64,000 nucleotides of DNA from Musa acuminata AAA Group (GCF_036884655.1 NC_088348.1:22743501-22807500), one strand, 5' to 3'. Positions 1 to 15,137 are shown, counted from the stretch's first letter. A program made the numbers and translations. The notes: generated by a model not told the origin, from the sequence alone.

Positions 1-284
1 CCAGAGGTGCTAGTTTGATCACACACATAAAAAAGGTTCTTTTTTTGTATAATTAGTTATTACCCATAATACCATAAATTGTTGATATTGTTATGACTTC
101 TCACCACAGACTTCTTGTGCAGAAAGAACAAAACCTAGTCATTGCATATGCTAATATATGTAGACAAGATTCTAGCAGATGATTTGGTTTATTTGGGAAG
201 TTTTTGATAGTTTACCTATAACGAAGACATTTTTTAAGCAAGCCTTTCTTTTATAGTTTGATATACATACATATACATACTCAG

Positions 285-2777
<2,493 letters not shown>

Positions 2778-3703
2778 TCGATCAACCGGGTATGTTTATT
2801 ACAATCAAATTTTGAAGTCTGAATTAGACCTTTTGGTCTTCTCATGTGAACCTCTTATAGGAAATGATGATGATGCATTTACCGAAATATCATCTATTCA
2901 TATCATTTTGTATAATGATGCATTAATCAATCCGAATACATTTATTACTTTCGTTAATCACATAATTTAATAGCGACAGATGGTACAATCTCGATTGATG
3001 ATCATGGTTTCTACCCATCACTGTGAATTCATGATCAAGACCCCAATATATTTGATCCCTCCGAATTGAAGTCTCATTACATTCTTGTAAAACCTAAAAC
3101 ACTTTCATATGCCCTTGCAATTAGTTGAAGGTTTAATTGACATACCAAATTATGGAGGAAAAGTGTATACAGCTCGTTACGCTCTCCTCCTCATTATAAA
3201 CTGTACTAGGTATGGTCATAATTAATCAAAGTAATAGTAGTACTTTGTTGACTTCGTTAAACCTACTCGTAAGACCCAACTCAAGTCATTGATTGATGGT
3301 TATGTTTAGGAGTTTTCTATATGAGGTGATGAGCAGTTGCTTACCCAATTCAAAACTACTAACATTCCTTTTGACATCTCCTTTATGATTGACTTCGATC
3401 AACGCTTAATGTTGGGCAAAGTATGCGAATTATTCGACCATGGGTTCGTATAGGGAAACTAGTGGTAGATGCCACGAGATGCGCGTGGACAGACCTTCCA
3501 AGCACCCAAGAGAAGAGGCATTTATTGGCTCTCCGGTCGACCACCGACGGGCGATGGAGTCAATCGTCTGTGATAGAAAGAAAGATTAAGAAAAGACCAG
3601 AGTAATTATAATGTGGAAACAACCAGCGTGCCGTCTCCCTTCTTCTACAAATACGTGATGCCTATCCCAGGCTTTCTCGTAAGAGGGAAAGTAAGAAGAG
3701 ATC
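2778..3703. other. Intergenic: 3' flank of the release factor gene and upstream flank of the GST pseudogene
   Basis: No convincing coding region. The first few hundred bases are the presumed 3' UTR of the release factor gene. The last 100 bases, just before the GST start codon at 3704, are purine-rich and are probably the old 5' UTR. Confidence 0.5.
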
Positions 3704-4401
3704 ATGGCGGTGAAGGTGTAAGGGCCAGCGATATCGGCGGCTACGGCGTGCGTGCTCCTGTGCTTGGAGGAGATGGGGGCGGAGTACCAGCTGGTGTGCC
3801 CGTGGACTTGTTTCACTCGCGAGCAAAAGTCCCCTCACCACCTTGCCGGAAACGTAAGCGAAACCAAACCTCCCCCCGCGTGATTCTTGCAGCCCTTTGG
3901 CCTCGTGCCGGTCTTGGAGGACGGAGACCTTTTGCTTTTTTGGTGAGTGGCATAAGAGACAGCGGAAGATGTACTTTTAGACATATATGCCCTTGATTTG
4001 CTAATGCTTTTCGAGGAAAAATCTTGAACTCAGAATCAAGAGCTATCTCGAGGTACGTGCAGCGCAAGTACAAATCGTCAGGGCCGGACCTGCCGAGGGA
4101 GGGCAGCTTGGAGGAGTCGGCAATGGTGGACTTGTGGTTGGAAGTGGAGGCTCAGCAATATGAGAAAGGCATCTTGCCTATCTTCTTTCAGATCATGGTG
4201 GTCCCTGTCCTCTACGGCGATGTCCCGGACGAGAAGGTGGTGGCGGAGGGCGTGGAGAAGCTCGTCAAGGTGCTCGACGTATACGAGGCCCGGTTGTCCC
4301 AGTCCGAGCACTTGGCCGGGGATTTGTGTCCAAGCTTTGCAGGTTGGTCTTTTGACAGAGATTGCAGAAAATTAATTGAAGGGACAGAGACTGTCAGGTA
4401 G
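3704..4401 (+). pseudogene. Phi-class glutathione S-transferase (GSTF) pseudogene
   Basis: Intact GSTFs conjugate glutathione to electrophiles in the cytosol. Three exon remnants follow the usual plant GSTF layout: 3704-3853, 3893-3942 and 4034-4340, with GT-AG introns. Family signatures are visible: GPAISAATACVLLCLEE at the start, TREQKSPHHL, the G-site strand FGLVPVLEDGD, then SRAISRYVQRKYKSSGPDL and the helical domain (LWLEVEAQQYEKGI, LVKVLDVYEARLSQSEHLAGD). Lesions: codon 6 is TAA (3719-3721) where the family has a Tyr; extra bases near 3795-3810 shift the frame around the VDLF segment; exon 2 has an extra T before its donor; homology stops near 4340, so the C-terminal helices are missing. 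A reading frame runs to 4401 in unrelated sequence. The gene is clearly recognisable, so decay is recent, but no full-length product is possible. Confidence 0.82.
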
Positions 4402-4507
4402 CAAGATGAGCGGATTGACCTGAACTCAATCTCATTTGTGTTGCACTTGGTGATCAGATCATTCAATAAATTGATGAATTACAATATGTAGCAAGGAGAT
4501 GGTACAG

Positions 4508-4888
4508 TCACGAATGATGATTATAGTTTCTACGCATGATGGAGAATGCATGATCAACACCACGAGAATATGAAGCGAGAATCTTCATCTGCATCTGGCG
4601 GAGATCGACGCAGAACTTAAGGGCTTCGTTCATGGCTTTCTGAGCACCGGCGAGAGCTTCTTCCATCTCCCGACGGCACAGGTAGTGCGAGTTGATCTGG
4701 AAGAGGATCCTGTCATGCCTTTCTTGGAACCTTATCGTCGTCTTCTCGGCTTGCTCGAGAGCCTCGCTGATGAGCCGTAGCTTCTCCTCCATGATCTGCC
4801 GCCTGTGCCATTTCTTCATTTCCAGCAAGGTGAACAGACCCAAGGAGGAGAGGCCTAAAAGGAAGGAAAGAGTTTGAGCCCACCGCAT
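4508..4888 (-). CDS. Small protein with one membrane segment and a coiled coil, function unknown
   Basis: I do not recognise this family. From the ATG at 4888 it encodes 126 residues: a hydrophobic stretch near residues 4-20 (AQTLSFLLGLSSLGLFTLL), a basic patch (KKWHRR), then a long charged helix of heptad character (residues about 27-85) and a basic, Met-rich C terminus. The open frame continues upstream to 5113, but that start lies inside the tRNA-Gly gene and cannot be the real one. A sequence resembling a splice acceptor (ctgccacag) lies about 9 bases before this ATG, so an upstream exon is possible, and further in-frame residues up to about 5060 may or may not be translated. It would be a single-pass membrane protein if expressed. 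Confidence 0.5.
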   Translation of the reverse strand: MRWAQTLSFLLGLSSLGLFTLLEMKKWHRRQIMEEKLRLISEALEQAEKTTIRFQERHDRILFQINSHYLCRREMEEALAGAQKAMNEALKFCVDLRQMQMKILASYSRGVDHAFSIMRRNYNHHS

Positions 4889-5106
4889 GGAGTAGTACTG
4901 TGGCAGGAAATTAGCAGATGCAATAAGGTAAGCATGCGGGAGTTGTTCCTTCCTTGCTTTGTGGTGAAGATATCTACCAAAGACGAAAAATGAAGCAGCA
5001 AACACGGCACGGACAACAGGAACAAGTATCCTTTTCTTCCCCGTAGGGTTAGGAAGGAGAAGTTGCCGATCCTTTACACATATATAGCCGGTGGAAGAAA
5101 AAAAAA

Positions 5107-5177
5107 TGCGCATCCGGGGAATCGAACCCCGGTCAGTACCGTGGGAGGGTACTATGATACCACTACACCAGATGCGC
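5107..5177 (-). tRNA. tRNA-Gly (anticodon CCC)
   Basis: Reading the minus strand, a 71-base cloverleaf is complete: a 7-bp acceptor stem (GCGCATC with GATGCGC), a D arm with GTAGTGGTA, an anticodon stem GTACC/GGTAC around loop CTCCCAC (anticodon CCC, reads GGG), a 5-bp T stem (CCGGG/CCCCGG region) with loop GTTCGATTC, and discriminator A at 5107. No intron and no encoded CCA, as expected for a nuclear plant tRNA. The internal A and B boxes are the Pol III promoter. A short A-rich tract on the plus strand at 5101-5106 reads as a T-run just downstream and would serve as terminator. Confidence 0.96.
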
Positions 5178-5491
5178 TTGTGTGCAAGTTGGATCTAGAA
5201 AACTATATAATTTTAATATGTTCCTAAAGTAACTTCTTTGCATTCATTTCATCATGCCACCAAATTACTATGCGCTGTTCAGTGTCTTGGACTATTCAAA
5301 TCTGTATTTCGAAGATTTGGAATAAGAGGCCAAATTAACTGAAGCAGTATCGCATGCACTTGTCCGTTGCCGGTTGCGTAGTCCACTGTTGTACAAGTAA
5401 GCATAACTGGCACTTGCAAAATGGATCTTCGACTGCCGTATTTTTATTGTCATTTATATGGCATAGCCACTGTCAATTACATACATTTAAT
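5178..5491. other. Intergenic between tRNA-Gly and the desiccation-related gene
   Basis: No coding or structural signal is recognised. It holds the presumed 3' UTR of the minus-strand gene that ends at 5492. Confidence 0.5.
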
Positions 5492-6610
5492 CTAAGCAAA
5501 TTTAAGAAGACCTCTGGCAATGGCGCCATCACCACCCTTCGGCAAGAAGCCTCCAGGCGTACCCTCATCGCCGGTGCCATAAACGATCCGAAGGATCTCC
5601 GCCGGTGTCCTCTTGTAAGCGACCGAGTTGGCGTTGGCCGATAGTACGTTGCTGTTGGTCTTGTTCTCGGCTCCCCAGCCGACGGGGACGAGAAGGCCTT
5701 CGTCTTTGACACCACAAGAAGCCAGCTTGTTCCTTAGCTCTGACACCTTCGTGGTGAACTCTGCCACTGTTAGGTTCTTGTAAGGTTGGACGACCTCATT
5801 CGCTCGCTCGTACAGTAGGGTTCTTATAACTGCATCTTGCCCAGACTCAACTGCCAACAGTCCCGCAAGAAGCTGCACCAAGTAGACAGTACATCGGATA
5901 CGGTTAGTTTTCTGCATCCGCTGTGTAGCTACACATACAAGAGACGGAGATTAGTTGAAGGGGTATTTTACTCTCTTGGAGAGATAACCGTTGATGTTGG
6001 GGTTGGCGCCCACGTAGCCAACGAGCCCAACGTAGGGGATTACGTACGAGGCCAACAGGTAGTTGACGCTGTTGAGGTAGGGGTCGAAGGGAGGGTCGAG
6101 ATGGAATCCAAAAGCGTCATCAAATATCTTGGCGAAGTGCTTGCCGCTGAGATCGATCACTGGCCTGGGGAAGCCACCCACTAACGATTTGATGGCCCTG
6201 AGAAGCGAGAACAGAATCATCGTAATGAAACACAGCAAGTACGACATATATGTATCATGCGTTACCTACCTGAGATGACCGACTTCCTGATATCCAAACT
6301 CAGCCATGATGGCGCTGGTAACGTTATCGAGATTAGCCTTGGTGACGCCGATGGGCGGAGGTCCGCCCATGACGAGCTCAGGAGCGACGGCGTCGAGGCC
6401 GTAGCCGAGCGCGCCGTACAAGAACCAGTCGGCCTCCATGTGTTCCAGGTTAAGCGCGAACTGCAGCAGGTCGATGTCGGTAGGGAAGATGGGGATGTTG
6501 ATCAGCGGCGTCGGCACGGAGCATTTGGAAGCGGCATGTGAGAGGCCGACCAGCCCAAAAGAGATGAGGAATAGAAAGGAGAGAGAGAGCACAGACGCGG
6601 ATGCTGACAT
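5492..6610 (-). CDS. Desiccation-related protein, PCC13-62 / ferritin-like family
   Basis: Three exons on the minus strand: 6610-6270, 6197-5972 and 5872-5492, joined by GT-AG introns of 72 and 99 bases, giving about 315 residues, close to the 313 of the Craterostigma PCC13-62 protein. The start is the ATG at 6610; an upstream in-frame ATG at 6727 lies before the TATA box and is rejected. Residues 1-26 form a signal peptide (hydrophobic core LSFLFLISFGLVGLSHA), so the product is secreted or vacuolar. The ferritin-like domain opens with DIDLLQFALNLEHMEADWFLYGALGYG and continues with GYQEVGHLR, VIDLSGKHFAKIFDDAFG, NSVNYLLASYVIPYVGLVGYVGANP and LLAGLLAVESGQDAVIR. The C-terminal third carries the family segment ending in IVYGTGDEGTPGGFLPKGGDG. 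Members accumulate in drying tissue; biochemical activity is unproven. No lesions are seen. Confidence 0.92.
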
Positions 6611-6675
6611 GGCGGGTGTCACGGTAGTGCTGTGTGCTGGCTGCTGCTGAGGGACCGTGGGTTGTTTGCTCCTCC

Positions 6676-6682
6676 ATTTATA
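6676..6682 (-). promoter_or_regulatory. TATA box of the desiccation-related gene
   Basis: TATAAAT on the minus strand, 66 bases upstream of the ATG at 6610, which would put transcription start about 35 bases upstream of the ATG. Confidence 0.7.
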
Positions 6683-6727
6683 GAGCGCTAATGGAGGATT
6701 GGCGTTACGTCGATTGATCGGACGCAA

Positions 6728-8221
6728 TGGTCATTCCCTATTACGACACACAGTGTGAAGGGAATATATAGATTTTTGCTTAGGAAAGAAATTGTTTGGA
6801 CATATTACGATCTTCATAGGAGGAGGAGATGTGGCAAGTTACTGCTTATAACCCCAAATTATCTCGTTCATACATCATTCTGGATAACACTCATATCTTC
6901 GGTATAATTTTAGACAACATAAGGAATGAATACTTAGATAATAAGATTGGTTCTTTCTCCATCATCACATAATAAGGAAGTGGTGGTCGGTGGTCTTCTT
7001 CTCTCTCTAGGAATGAATCACTCGTCTTCACCTTATGCATGCGTCAGGAACAGGAATGGGATATTGTGTCGCCTCCTGTCCATTATTTATCATTACCTAC
7101 AAAACTTTTCCATTTTAAAGCACACCTCGACGATGGCAGAAAAATGATTTAGGATAGAATAAACAATGGTGGTTTATGGATGATGGATTGAATTCTAAGA
7201 GCGATACATGGAGACTCGGATCTTCATTCTGATTAGCTTTTATGTCAATGTCATGTCCGCTGATATCTTACGATGTTTGCTTTTCTTATAAGGAAACAAA
7301 GAACATCTTTGCCTCTAAATGCTCCGATTGCATCACCATCATAAAATTTCCTTACCATCTATCTCTAGAAAGCATAAATAGAAAAACAAAAAAGTGAAAT
7401 AGTACACTATCAGTGCACATTTAAAACGAGATAAAAATGAATGAAAAAAATTATTAAATCCATCAATCGGTAAATATATAGTCATCAAAATCGAACAATA
7501 AAATGATTTGATGAAATTCATATTCATTGAGTCAATTGGTCGGACCTTATGTTTTGGCTCTATATTTTTTAATGACCTCCTCTTCATCACCTTTCATCAA
7601 GATTAAACCCTATGTGCAAGAAAGTTAAGATTATTTAAGTGAAGGAAAGGAATAGAATATTTTTGTTTGGATTTGATATTGTCACGAAACGTGTTAGTCT
7701 ATTTTAACATTTTTATTTATTTAATCTCATAACACGTATCATTCATAATGAACTAATATTCTATGTGAAAGAAAATTATTCGAGTGCGTCAAAGGAAGAG
7801 ATTATATGAGACCAGATATCATGTAATTTATTCGGGTGATATAATTGGATTTAACCCGCAATACAAGTGGGTTCAGTCAGACCATATCAGACTACATACA
7901 TCATCATCTCACACTATGTTGAGATGATTATATACTGAAATCAGGTCATGTGAGACTACATCTTTCATGATAACTCCATTGAACTTGTCTTCATCTACTG
8001 CTTTACTCTCCAAAGATCATTCATCACTGTAGAATGAAGCAGCGATAACAGAGCAATACAAAGAGCCAATTAGTTCTTTTGGTGCCACCCAACTAGAGAG
8101 TTTAAAAGGACTTGTTGCCATTTATGGCTTAACATATCAGTAAGTAATCTGAGTTATATTAAATCAGTGAGAATAAAAGATAACCGGCAATACAAAGAGC
8201 CAGACTTTATCTGATGATGAG
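6728..8221. other. Intergenic, AT-rich
   Basis: No coding region, RNA gene or recognised element. Contains the far upstream region of the desiccation-related gene and leads into LINE remnants. Confidence 0.5.
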
Positions 8222-10064
8222 TTAGACGAAGACGATCGATTGTTTGAGGCCCTCCAACAGGTGCTAGAGCTTCCTATCATGAGAGGGTTAGTTGCCTTGC
8301 TTGGACCACACCAAGCCAGCAAGGTGAATTTGCAGCATCCATTATGCGAAAACTAGCACCTACAAGGAGGTCAATAGAGACAAATGAGCCGTCGTCAATA
8401 GCTAAAATATGCTAAAAGCTTACCTGTGTGTCCCATAGGCAGTCTCCTATGGCCCCAACTGGGCCCTCAGGAACCTGAGCGGACTCAAAATAATCATTAG
8501 CAACCAATAGGGCCTCCTTCATCCGAGTTAATATTGGTAGAGCGATTATGATATTTGACATAATTACCATTGCTCTAAAAAACCAAAATGAGATAAAGAT
8601 GATGCTTTGTAATTGGTTTTTAAAGGAAGCATCAACAGTAGATCTTGATCCCTTGTCAAGCCAAGACCCCTTAGACTAGGAGAAAAAGAAAGAGAACGTG
8701 AGCTAACAATGCCATGTAAAACGGTCCAATAATCATGTGTGAAACGACGATCCAACATAATATGAGAAGTAGAATCAATGTGTAAATGACAGACATGACA
8801 AGAATCTTATTGGCAATGCATAAAACCGGACATATAATTGGAGATAGGTAGATAATTTCAAGAGAGTTTTCAAGAAAAAATCAGAATAACTTTTAAGGTA
8901 CCAAATCATCCTCCAGCACGATCATATTTGGTTAGTGTAGTATTCAGAAAGGTGCCTATAAACTTTGTTTATTATTGTCATTACCCAAGGGTGTGCTTGT
9001 CCAAGCCTAGGTATATATTTGTAGGAAGTGGAGGACCTATTTAAATTAGGCAATGACCAGAGATATAAGGGATGATATTTTAGCCAAGAACAATTTAACC
9101 CGAAAAGAGTCATAGGAGTTTGACAAGAATAAAATAGTTTGATACAAATGACTTGATTAACAATAAGGAGGTCCCGAATATCAAGACCCGCTTGGTCTTT
9201 AGGTGGCATTATAGTACTCCAACTAATAAGATGTTTCTTGCTCTTTTGATTATCATCTCAAAAGAAGTTTTAGAAAGCTTCGAGGACTTAGAGATATACT
9301 TATCTGATATCCAAAAGCTAAAAAGGATATGAATAGGCTGCTTTGATGATAGAGTTTTGGAGGATAAGTTTGCTAGTTTGAGAGAAGAGGAACTTGTACT
9401 ATCCTTGAATTTTTCTCAAATTCTTATCAATCAAAATGCTTTAGTACCAATATGGAAGCTAACCCTTGGATTGATAGGTTCCATAATATCTGAAAGGCTA
9501 GCTTCCTTCCTTTATATCTAAGTTGCTCATATAAAATGTTTAATTATTGGGTTGGTGTGAGGATTTATCAAGATTGACCTTAGATAAGGAATTCAAAAGT
9601 TTTTAAGATTTTTAGGATCCAAGAGCAAGATTTGGAGTTTGCTTTAAAGGCAAGGAGAAGATCATCCACAAATATAAGATGAAAAATATAGATGTCTTTA
9701 ATGTTAAAATAAGTATGATCCGTTCCTCGAATCGCTCGAGTAATGAGAGCACAAATAATTTGTTAGATAATTATAAAATAATAGGCAGATAAGGGAGCCC
9801 TCTACCGGATCCCATGACTACTTTTGAATAAATTTGAATATTGGCCACTGATTAAACAGACAAAAGAAGGTGAGGCGACATAAGTTACCATCCATAAAGA
9901 TTTAGAAATTTTTTTATTGTATCCCAAAAAATTGAATCGAAGGCTTTTTAAGATCTAACTTTAAGAGTACATGTAGGGTTTTTACTCTTGTATAAACACT
10001 ATGACCAAGCTTAGAAACTATAAGATGTTATCAAAAATATTTTTACCTTAATAAAAGTTAATTG
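8222..10064 (-). mobile_element. LINE (L1-type) remnant, 3' part: end of reverse transcriptase and RNase H region
   Basis: Minus-strand translation, in shifting frames, gives pieces of a plant non-LTR reverse transcriptase. Near 9790-9830 there is a GIR.RAPLS.YYF segment, matching the family GIRQGDPLSPYLF. Near 9640-9690, FVDDLLLAFKANS corresponds to the YADD catalytic block. At 9150-9209, PPKDQAGLDIRDLLIVNQ corresponds to the conserved segment after RT. Near 8290-8340, a piece resembling the late RNase H region is seen (GVVQARQLTLS). Stops and frameshifts are frequent, so the element is old and inactive. Its 5' part lies at 22442-23590, on the other side of element A, which inserted here with target duplication AATTG (10060-10064). 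Confidence 0.75.
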
Positions 10065-11609
10065 TGTTAGGATTAGAGTGGCACTAAGAGGGGGGTGGGG
10101 AGGGGGTGTGTGTGAATTAGAGCAGCGAATTAAAACTTATAAGTTTAAAAACGAATTTGTAAATATAAGGAGATTTCGTTTCGATAGTAACTTGAGTAGA
10201 TGAAAACCGAAAGCTAGCAACAGTGTAAATAACAATTTCAGGAAAGTAAGAACTCACACATTCAAGGAACACACCAATTTAAAGTGGTTCGATCAAAATG
10301 ACCTACATCCACTTGCGAAGCCTTCTTCGAAGAGGCTCCCAATTTTCACTAGCAAATCACTTTGAAGGGGAAGGACAAATACCCCTTTTACAACCTTTTA
10401 CAGTGGTTCACACTTTTACAAATTTTCAACGAGAAAGAAAGAGGTGAACACTCAAGCAATTGAAAACAAGACTTGCTAAAGACTTTGCTAAGGCTTTTAT
10501 CTCAATCTATTGCTTCTCAAAGGTTGTATTATCTGCTAAGACTTGAGGGGTATTTATAGGCCTCAAGAGGATTCAAATTTGGGCTCTAAATTTTGAATTC
10601 TCTTGGGTTCCCGATGTTGGTAGTGCCACCACCCAGTCCGGCGGTACCACTGCCCAGTCTGGCGGTACCACCGCCCGATCCTCGGGTTCTGGGCAGTGCC
10701 ACCGCCTAGTCCAGTGGTTCCACCGCTCGACTTTACCGGTCATTGGTTGGGCTTCAAATCCGGCCCAAACCAAGTCATATTCGGGCCCAGTTGGCCCCTA
10801 ACTAGGATATAGGATTATCCCTTAATCCTAACCCTAATTACATGCAAATTACGCAACTGAAAACATAGTACTAAGCAAGTTTTTAACCGGCAAATGTCGA
10901 GTCTCCTTCCGGTGAGCTTTCCGACGATCTTTCGGCGGACTTCCGATACACCCTCGGATTTCTTCCGGTGGACTCCTAGTAGGCTCCCGATCTTGTGACG
11001 AGTTCAGCGAGTAGCCAAGCCTTCTTAGTGATCTCCGCGAACCTCCGACGATCTCTTCGGCGGACTTTCAAAAACTCTAACAAGTCCCTGATTTCTTCTC
11101 GGTTAGTTCCGGTAGCATCTCCGACGAATTTTTGGACTCTCGAACACCCATCGAACTTCACTCCAGTAGACTTAATTTATGTCTTCAAGCTATCGTAGTT
11201 AATCCTGCACATATAAAATAAAATTTTGATATAGACAATTACTCCTAAGCAATTAATCAGTTGTCCGGCATGTCATTGGTCTCTCGACGCTTCGTCCGAT
11301 TCTTCGGCGCATCGTCCTCTCTTGCGGCCTATTGCCCAATCGGCTAGTTGACTCCGAAACTCCGATATCCTTGGCACAATATCTGCTCTTCTTGGCCCGA
11401 TGCCCGAATCCATGGCCCGAAGCCTTTTGTCGATATGTCGACCGATCTACCAGCCCGACGTCCAATCTTCTAACATGTTCCTCTAGTACAACATGATTTT
11501 TCTGCTTTAATTGTCTCATCCTGAACGAAGCATCTTACGTCACTCAAAACGCAGATTAAATCATAAACATATATCAAGTGGTTTCATCATCAAAATATAA
11601 GATTCAACA
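10065..11609 (-). repeat. Element A, 3' LTR
   Basis: 1545-base terminal repeat. On the minus strand it runs from TGTTGAATC at 11609 to ATCCTAACA at 10065. It contains a TATA box (minus-strand TATAAATA at 10551-10558) and, upstream of it, a GC-rich cluster of inverted motifs such as GGCGGTACCACCGCC (10640-10720). A G/C homopolymer region lies near 10088-10106. Confidence 0.92.
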
Positions 11610-14600
11610 ATCTCCCCCTTTTTGATGATGACAACCACTTGATGACGGAGTTAATCTTAATTCCCGGAGTTTAAACAAACTCCCCCTATCAATATGCCAT
11701 ATTGATAGATCCTTGAATTCAAGCCAAATTCAAGCCATTGCAAATATTCATCATGAATATTTGCAATATGTCATCATGCATAACATGATCATACTTCTCC
11801 CCCTTTATCGTCAACAAAAAGAAGAAGTGTCACTTTCTATGTGTATGAGAGATGAATTCAACTTATTGCATGAAAAATATAATATCAAGTTTTATCATCA
11901 TGCAATTTATAAGCTTGAAAATTTAGCAAATGCTACATCATACAGGCAAGCAAAAATTTAGTAAGTGCTATATCACATTTGAATATGTAAGCTATCAAGT
12001 TTTAGATATGCAAGATAGTAAAATAGCATGTCCTACTTTACAACATTTTAGAACATGCAAGCTTGCAGTTTTGAGATGTTCAAGAAAGCATCCCTTGCTT
12101 CTTGAAATACGCAAGTTTGCTAGATGTGCAAATTAGCATGTTTTGCTTCTTGAAATAGGCAAGATTGCACATTTGGTATGCACATTTGGTATGCAAATTT
12201 ATAGTATGCAAGTTATCAACTTTTACACAAAAAGTTAGCAAAAAGATGTGCAAGATGGACTATTTTGCCTCTTTTCAAAATATGTAACTTGACACATATT
12301 GCTTCTTTGAGATTTGCAAGATAGCACTTTTGCTTGAGATTACAAGATAGCATTTCTTGCTTTTGAGTTGAGCAAACTAATAAGTTTTGCCCCTTTTTGT
12401 GATATGTACATTTACAATTTTTGCTTCCCTTGTCTTGTGCAAGCTAGCTATCTCCCCCTTTGTCATTGTCAACAAGAAGGGAAGACCCTTTACATTAATT
12501 TCTAAATCATGATAAAGGTAAGTATCAATCTTATTTGTGCATCATTATGTTTTCAAAATAAAATATGCACAACTTCAAAACTTTACATTTGTATCCTTAC
12601 TTCATGCATTATACAAATAAATTAATCACTATGGGTATATATACATCATTTTGGTAATAAATCATATCATTTATCAATATTTTGATCATGATACCAATCA
12701 ATTTATCATTTAGAGCATTCATAATACACATTATATGCATCATAATAAAATGCAATTGTATGCATAATTTCAAATCATAAATGTTTCATGGTATTAATTT
12801 ATCAAATTGCATCCTACCATGCATGATCAAAACTTCTCCCCATTTGTATTTCATGCATAATTTCATTTCATCACATTAGGAGTATCAAGAGGAATTAATT
12901 GGGTGATGAGATAAATATTTCATGAATACATGGAATTGTATAAAAAATCATATCATAAGTGTTTCATACATTCATATCATCACATGAAGGAATATAAACA
13001 AAAATTGGTGATGAGACATTACTTCATGAATGCAATAAAATTCATATAGCATATCATGGTTTATTAGAACTAGTCTTTTTTTTGGTGAATAGAAAAAATA
13101 GTATGAGAGCAAGATCTTAATTCATGCATATCAAATATTCAATCATCAAAATCATGATTCATCTAGAAAATGCTCCTCTTTAAATATTCAAAGAGAGATC
13201 TTAGGAGATCATGATATAGATAAAATTCATTCAATCTTGTAGGAGAACAAGATATTAATTCAAGCATATAAAATTTTGAATCATAAAAAGAATTGTGGTT
13301 CCGAAAAATCACGATTCATTTAGAAAAATTTTCTCTTTAGTACATGACAAGAAGAAATATAGCAATGATACCGATCATAATTCATTTGGATAGTATATGC
13401 TAAAAACGAACATAGATGATAGAAGATCTTGATTTTTATAGAGTAAATCTCAAGTTATAAATCTCGAAAAATCAAGATAAAGCTCATTCAAATTCAAATC
13501 ATCAAATCAAAATCATTTTTAAGAGATTCATAAAAAGATGATAAAATAGATTCATCGAACCAAGAATTTTCAAGAAAAATACTTTTATTTATTTAGTTGT
13601 TTCATATAAGCATGCCTTTGTCCTTTTTGTCAAATAAAAACATGCATCAATGTTTAGGATCGAAAAATAAATTTCTTCATAAAAACCATCAAGATCAATA
13701 AACCATAAAGATCATCATGTATAACTTTAAAATCTCATGCATAAAATCATTAAATTATGGTATCAAAATTTTAATATTTTTATTATAACTTTATGCATCA
13801 TTAAGTATACAATCGTCAAGCATGACACTATTTCATTTATGTGTAATAGCCACTCTTATTATCGTGAATCGTGAATCGTGAATCGTCAATTGTCAATCGT
13901 CAATCGTCATTTTTAAAGTATACAATCATCAATCATCAAGCATGCCTATTTCATTTATATCAAATCAAAACATGCATTATTTTTAAAGCCACTTTTATCA
14001 CGATATAAATCGATAATCCATAAATCGTAAAAGATCATTATGGAAATCATCAAAATCAATAAACTATAAATTACCCAAAACTCAACATCATCATGCATAG
14101 TTAAAAAAAAAATAAATTTATTAGGCATGATATCATATTTCATAAGGTATTTTTAATCAAAATTATTTTGTTTATCATAAACATACAATTTTCATGATTA
14201 TTTTCAAAAATACTAGAATGATAAGCATGATTTCATTTATTTTCAAAATATCCATCATGATAGGACATACAAGGTAAAGAAATCATTAAACATAAAGGAT
14301 ATTCATCAATCATGGTTTCATTGAGCATAAGGTATTTTCAACCAAAATCATTTTGTTATTTGTTGTAGTCATGCATTTTTCTTTTTAGGTGAATCTATCT
14401 TTTCATGCTTAGTTTTCCATACAAAAGCCATGCATCATCATTAAGCATGATATTAAACTTCTTAATATTTTCATTAAGACATCAAGCATGGTTTTAATCA
14501 AAATAAAAAATCATCAAGATACACATTTCTTTCTTCTTAAGAAAAACATACATATGATCATTAGATTTAAATCTAACATTTTATTCCATTAACATAAAAC

Positions 14601-14724
14601 ATATAATTTTCAAGAAAAATAATTATTCAAAAAAAATAAAATATATTATAGAAAACATTAAGTAATTTCAAAATAAATTAAGGGGGTTTCGATTAACTCA
14701 TCATTGAATGCCATTGAGGCGTAG
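11610..14724 (-). other. Element A, non-coding 3' internal region with several polypurine tracts
   Basis: About 3.1 kb, very AT-rich, no reading frame of note. On the minus strand it ends in the polypurine tract next to the 3' LTR (plus-strand tctccccctttttgatgatg at 11611-11630). Four more tracts of the same type occur near 11680, 11793, 12450 and 12830, in the same order as in element F. The 11930-12480 part is built of irregular repeats around the motif CTCAAGAAGCAA. The 12500-14690 part is dominated by ATCATG-like words and the left end (14690-14724) is the last part of gag. Confidence 0.75.
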
Positions 14725-14729
14725 TTTGC

Positions 14730-15123
14730 TATTAGGACTCTAGCTAGGGGAGTCCTAATTGAGAGGGACATTCATGTAAAACCTACCTAAGCCGACCCCT
14801 ATTAAAGAGGTGAAGAGACCGGCTAGGGTTAGGAGGTTGTTTCTTAGAGAAGAATAAGGAGTTGTAAAGGAATAGGAATCTTGAGTAAGAGTCATATTAT
14901 GAGTTGGTTAGAAGTAGGAGTCTTGAGTAGGAGTCCTTTTAGGAGTTAAGGTTTAGAAGCCCTATAAATAGTCATATATTCCTCCTCTTTCCATAAGCAA
15001 TAGATGAATCTTTTCTGCAACCTTTGAGCAGCAACTTGGAGGGAGGAACCCCTATAGAGTTCCAAGGAGGTCGATCCCCTAAAGAGATCAACCCCAAGTT
15101 TAGAATCTACAAGGGTTCTAACA
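14730..15123 (+). repeat. Reina-like copy 1, 5' LTR
   Basis: 394 bases from TATTAGGACTC (first G of TGTTAGG mutated) to GGTTCTAACA. TATA box TATAAATA at 14963-14970. It contains an extra block of about 42 bases, a repeat of the GGAGTCTTGAGTAGGAGTC unit, compared with the 3' LTR. Confidence 0.88.
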
Positions 15124-15125
15124 CC

Positions 15126-15137
15126 TAGTATCAGAGC
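15126..15137 (+). other. Primer binding site, copy 1
   Basis: TAGTATCAGAGC, matching the complement of the 3' end of initiator tRNA-Met (TGGTATCAGAGC) with one change, two bases after the LTR. Confidence 0.8.

Noticed and set aside
11930..14690. Possible coding remnants of pol in element A
   Set aside because: No conserved motif in any frame; the matching part of F is equally non-coding.
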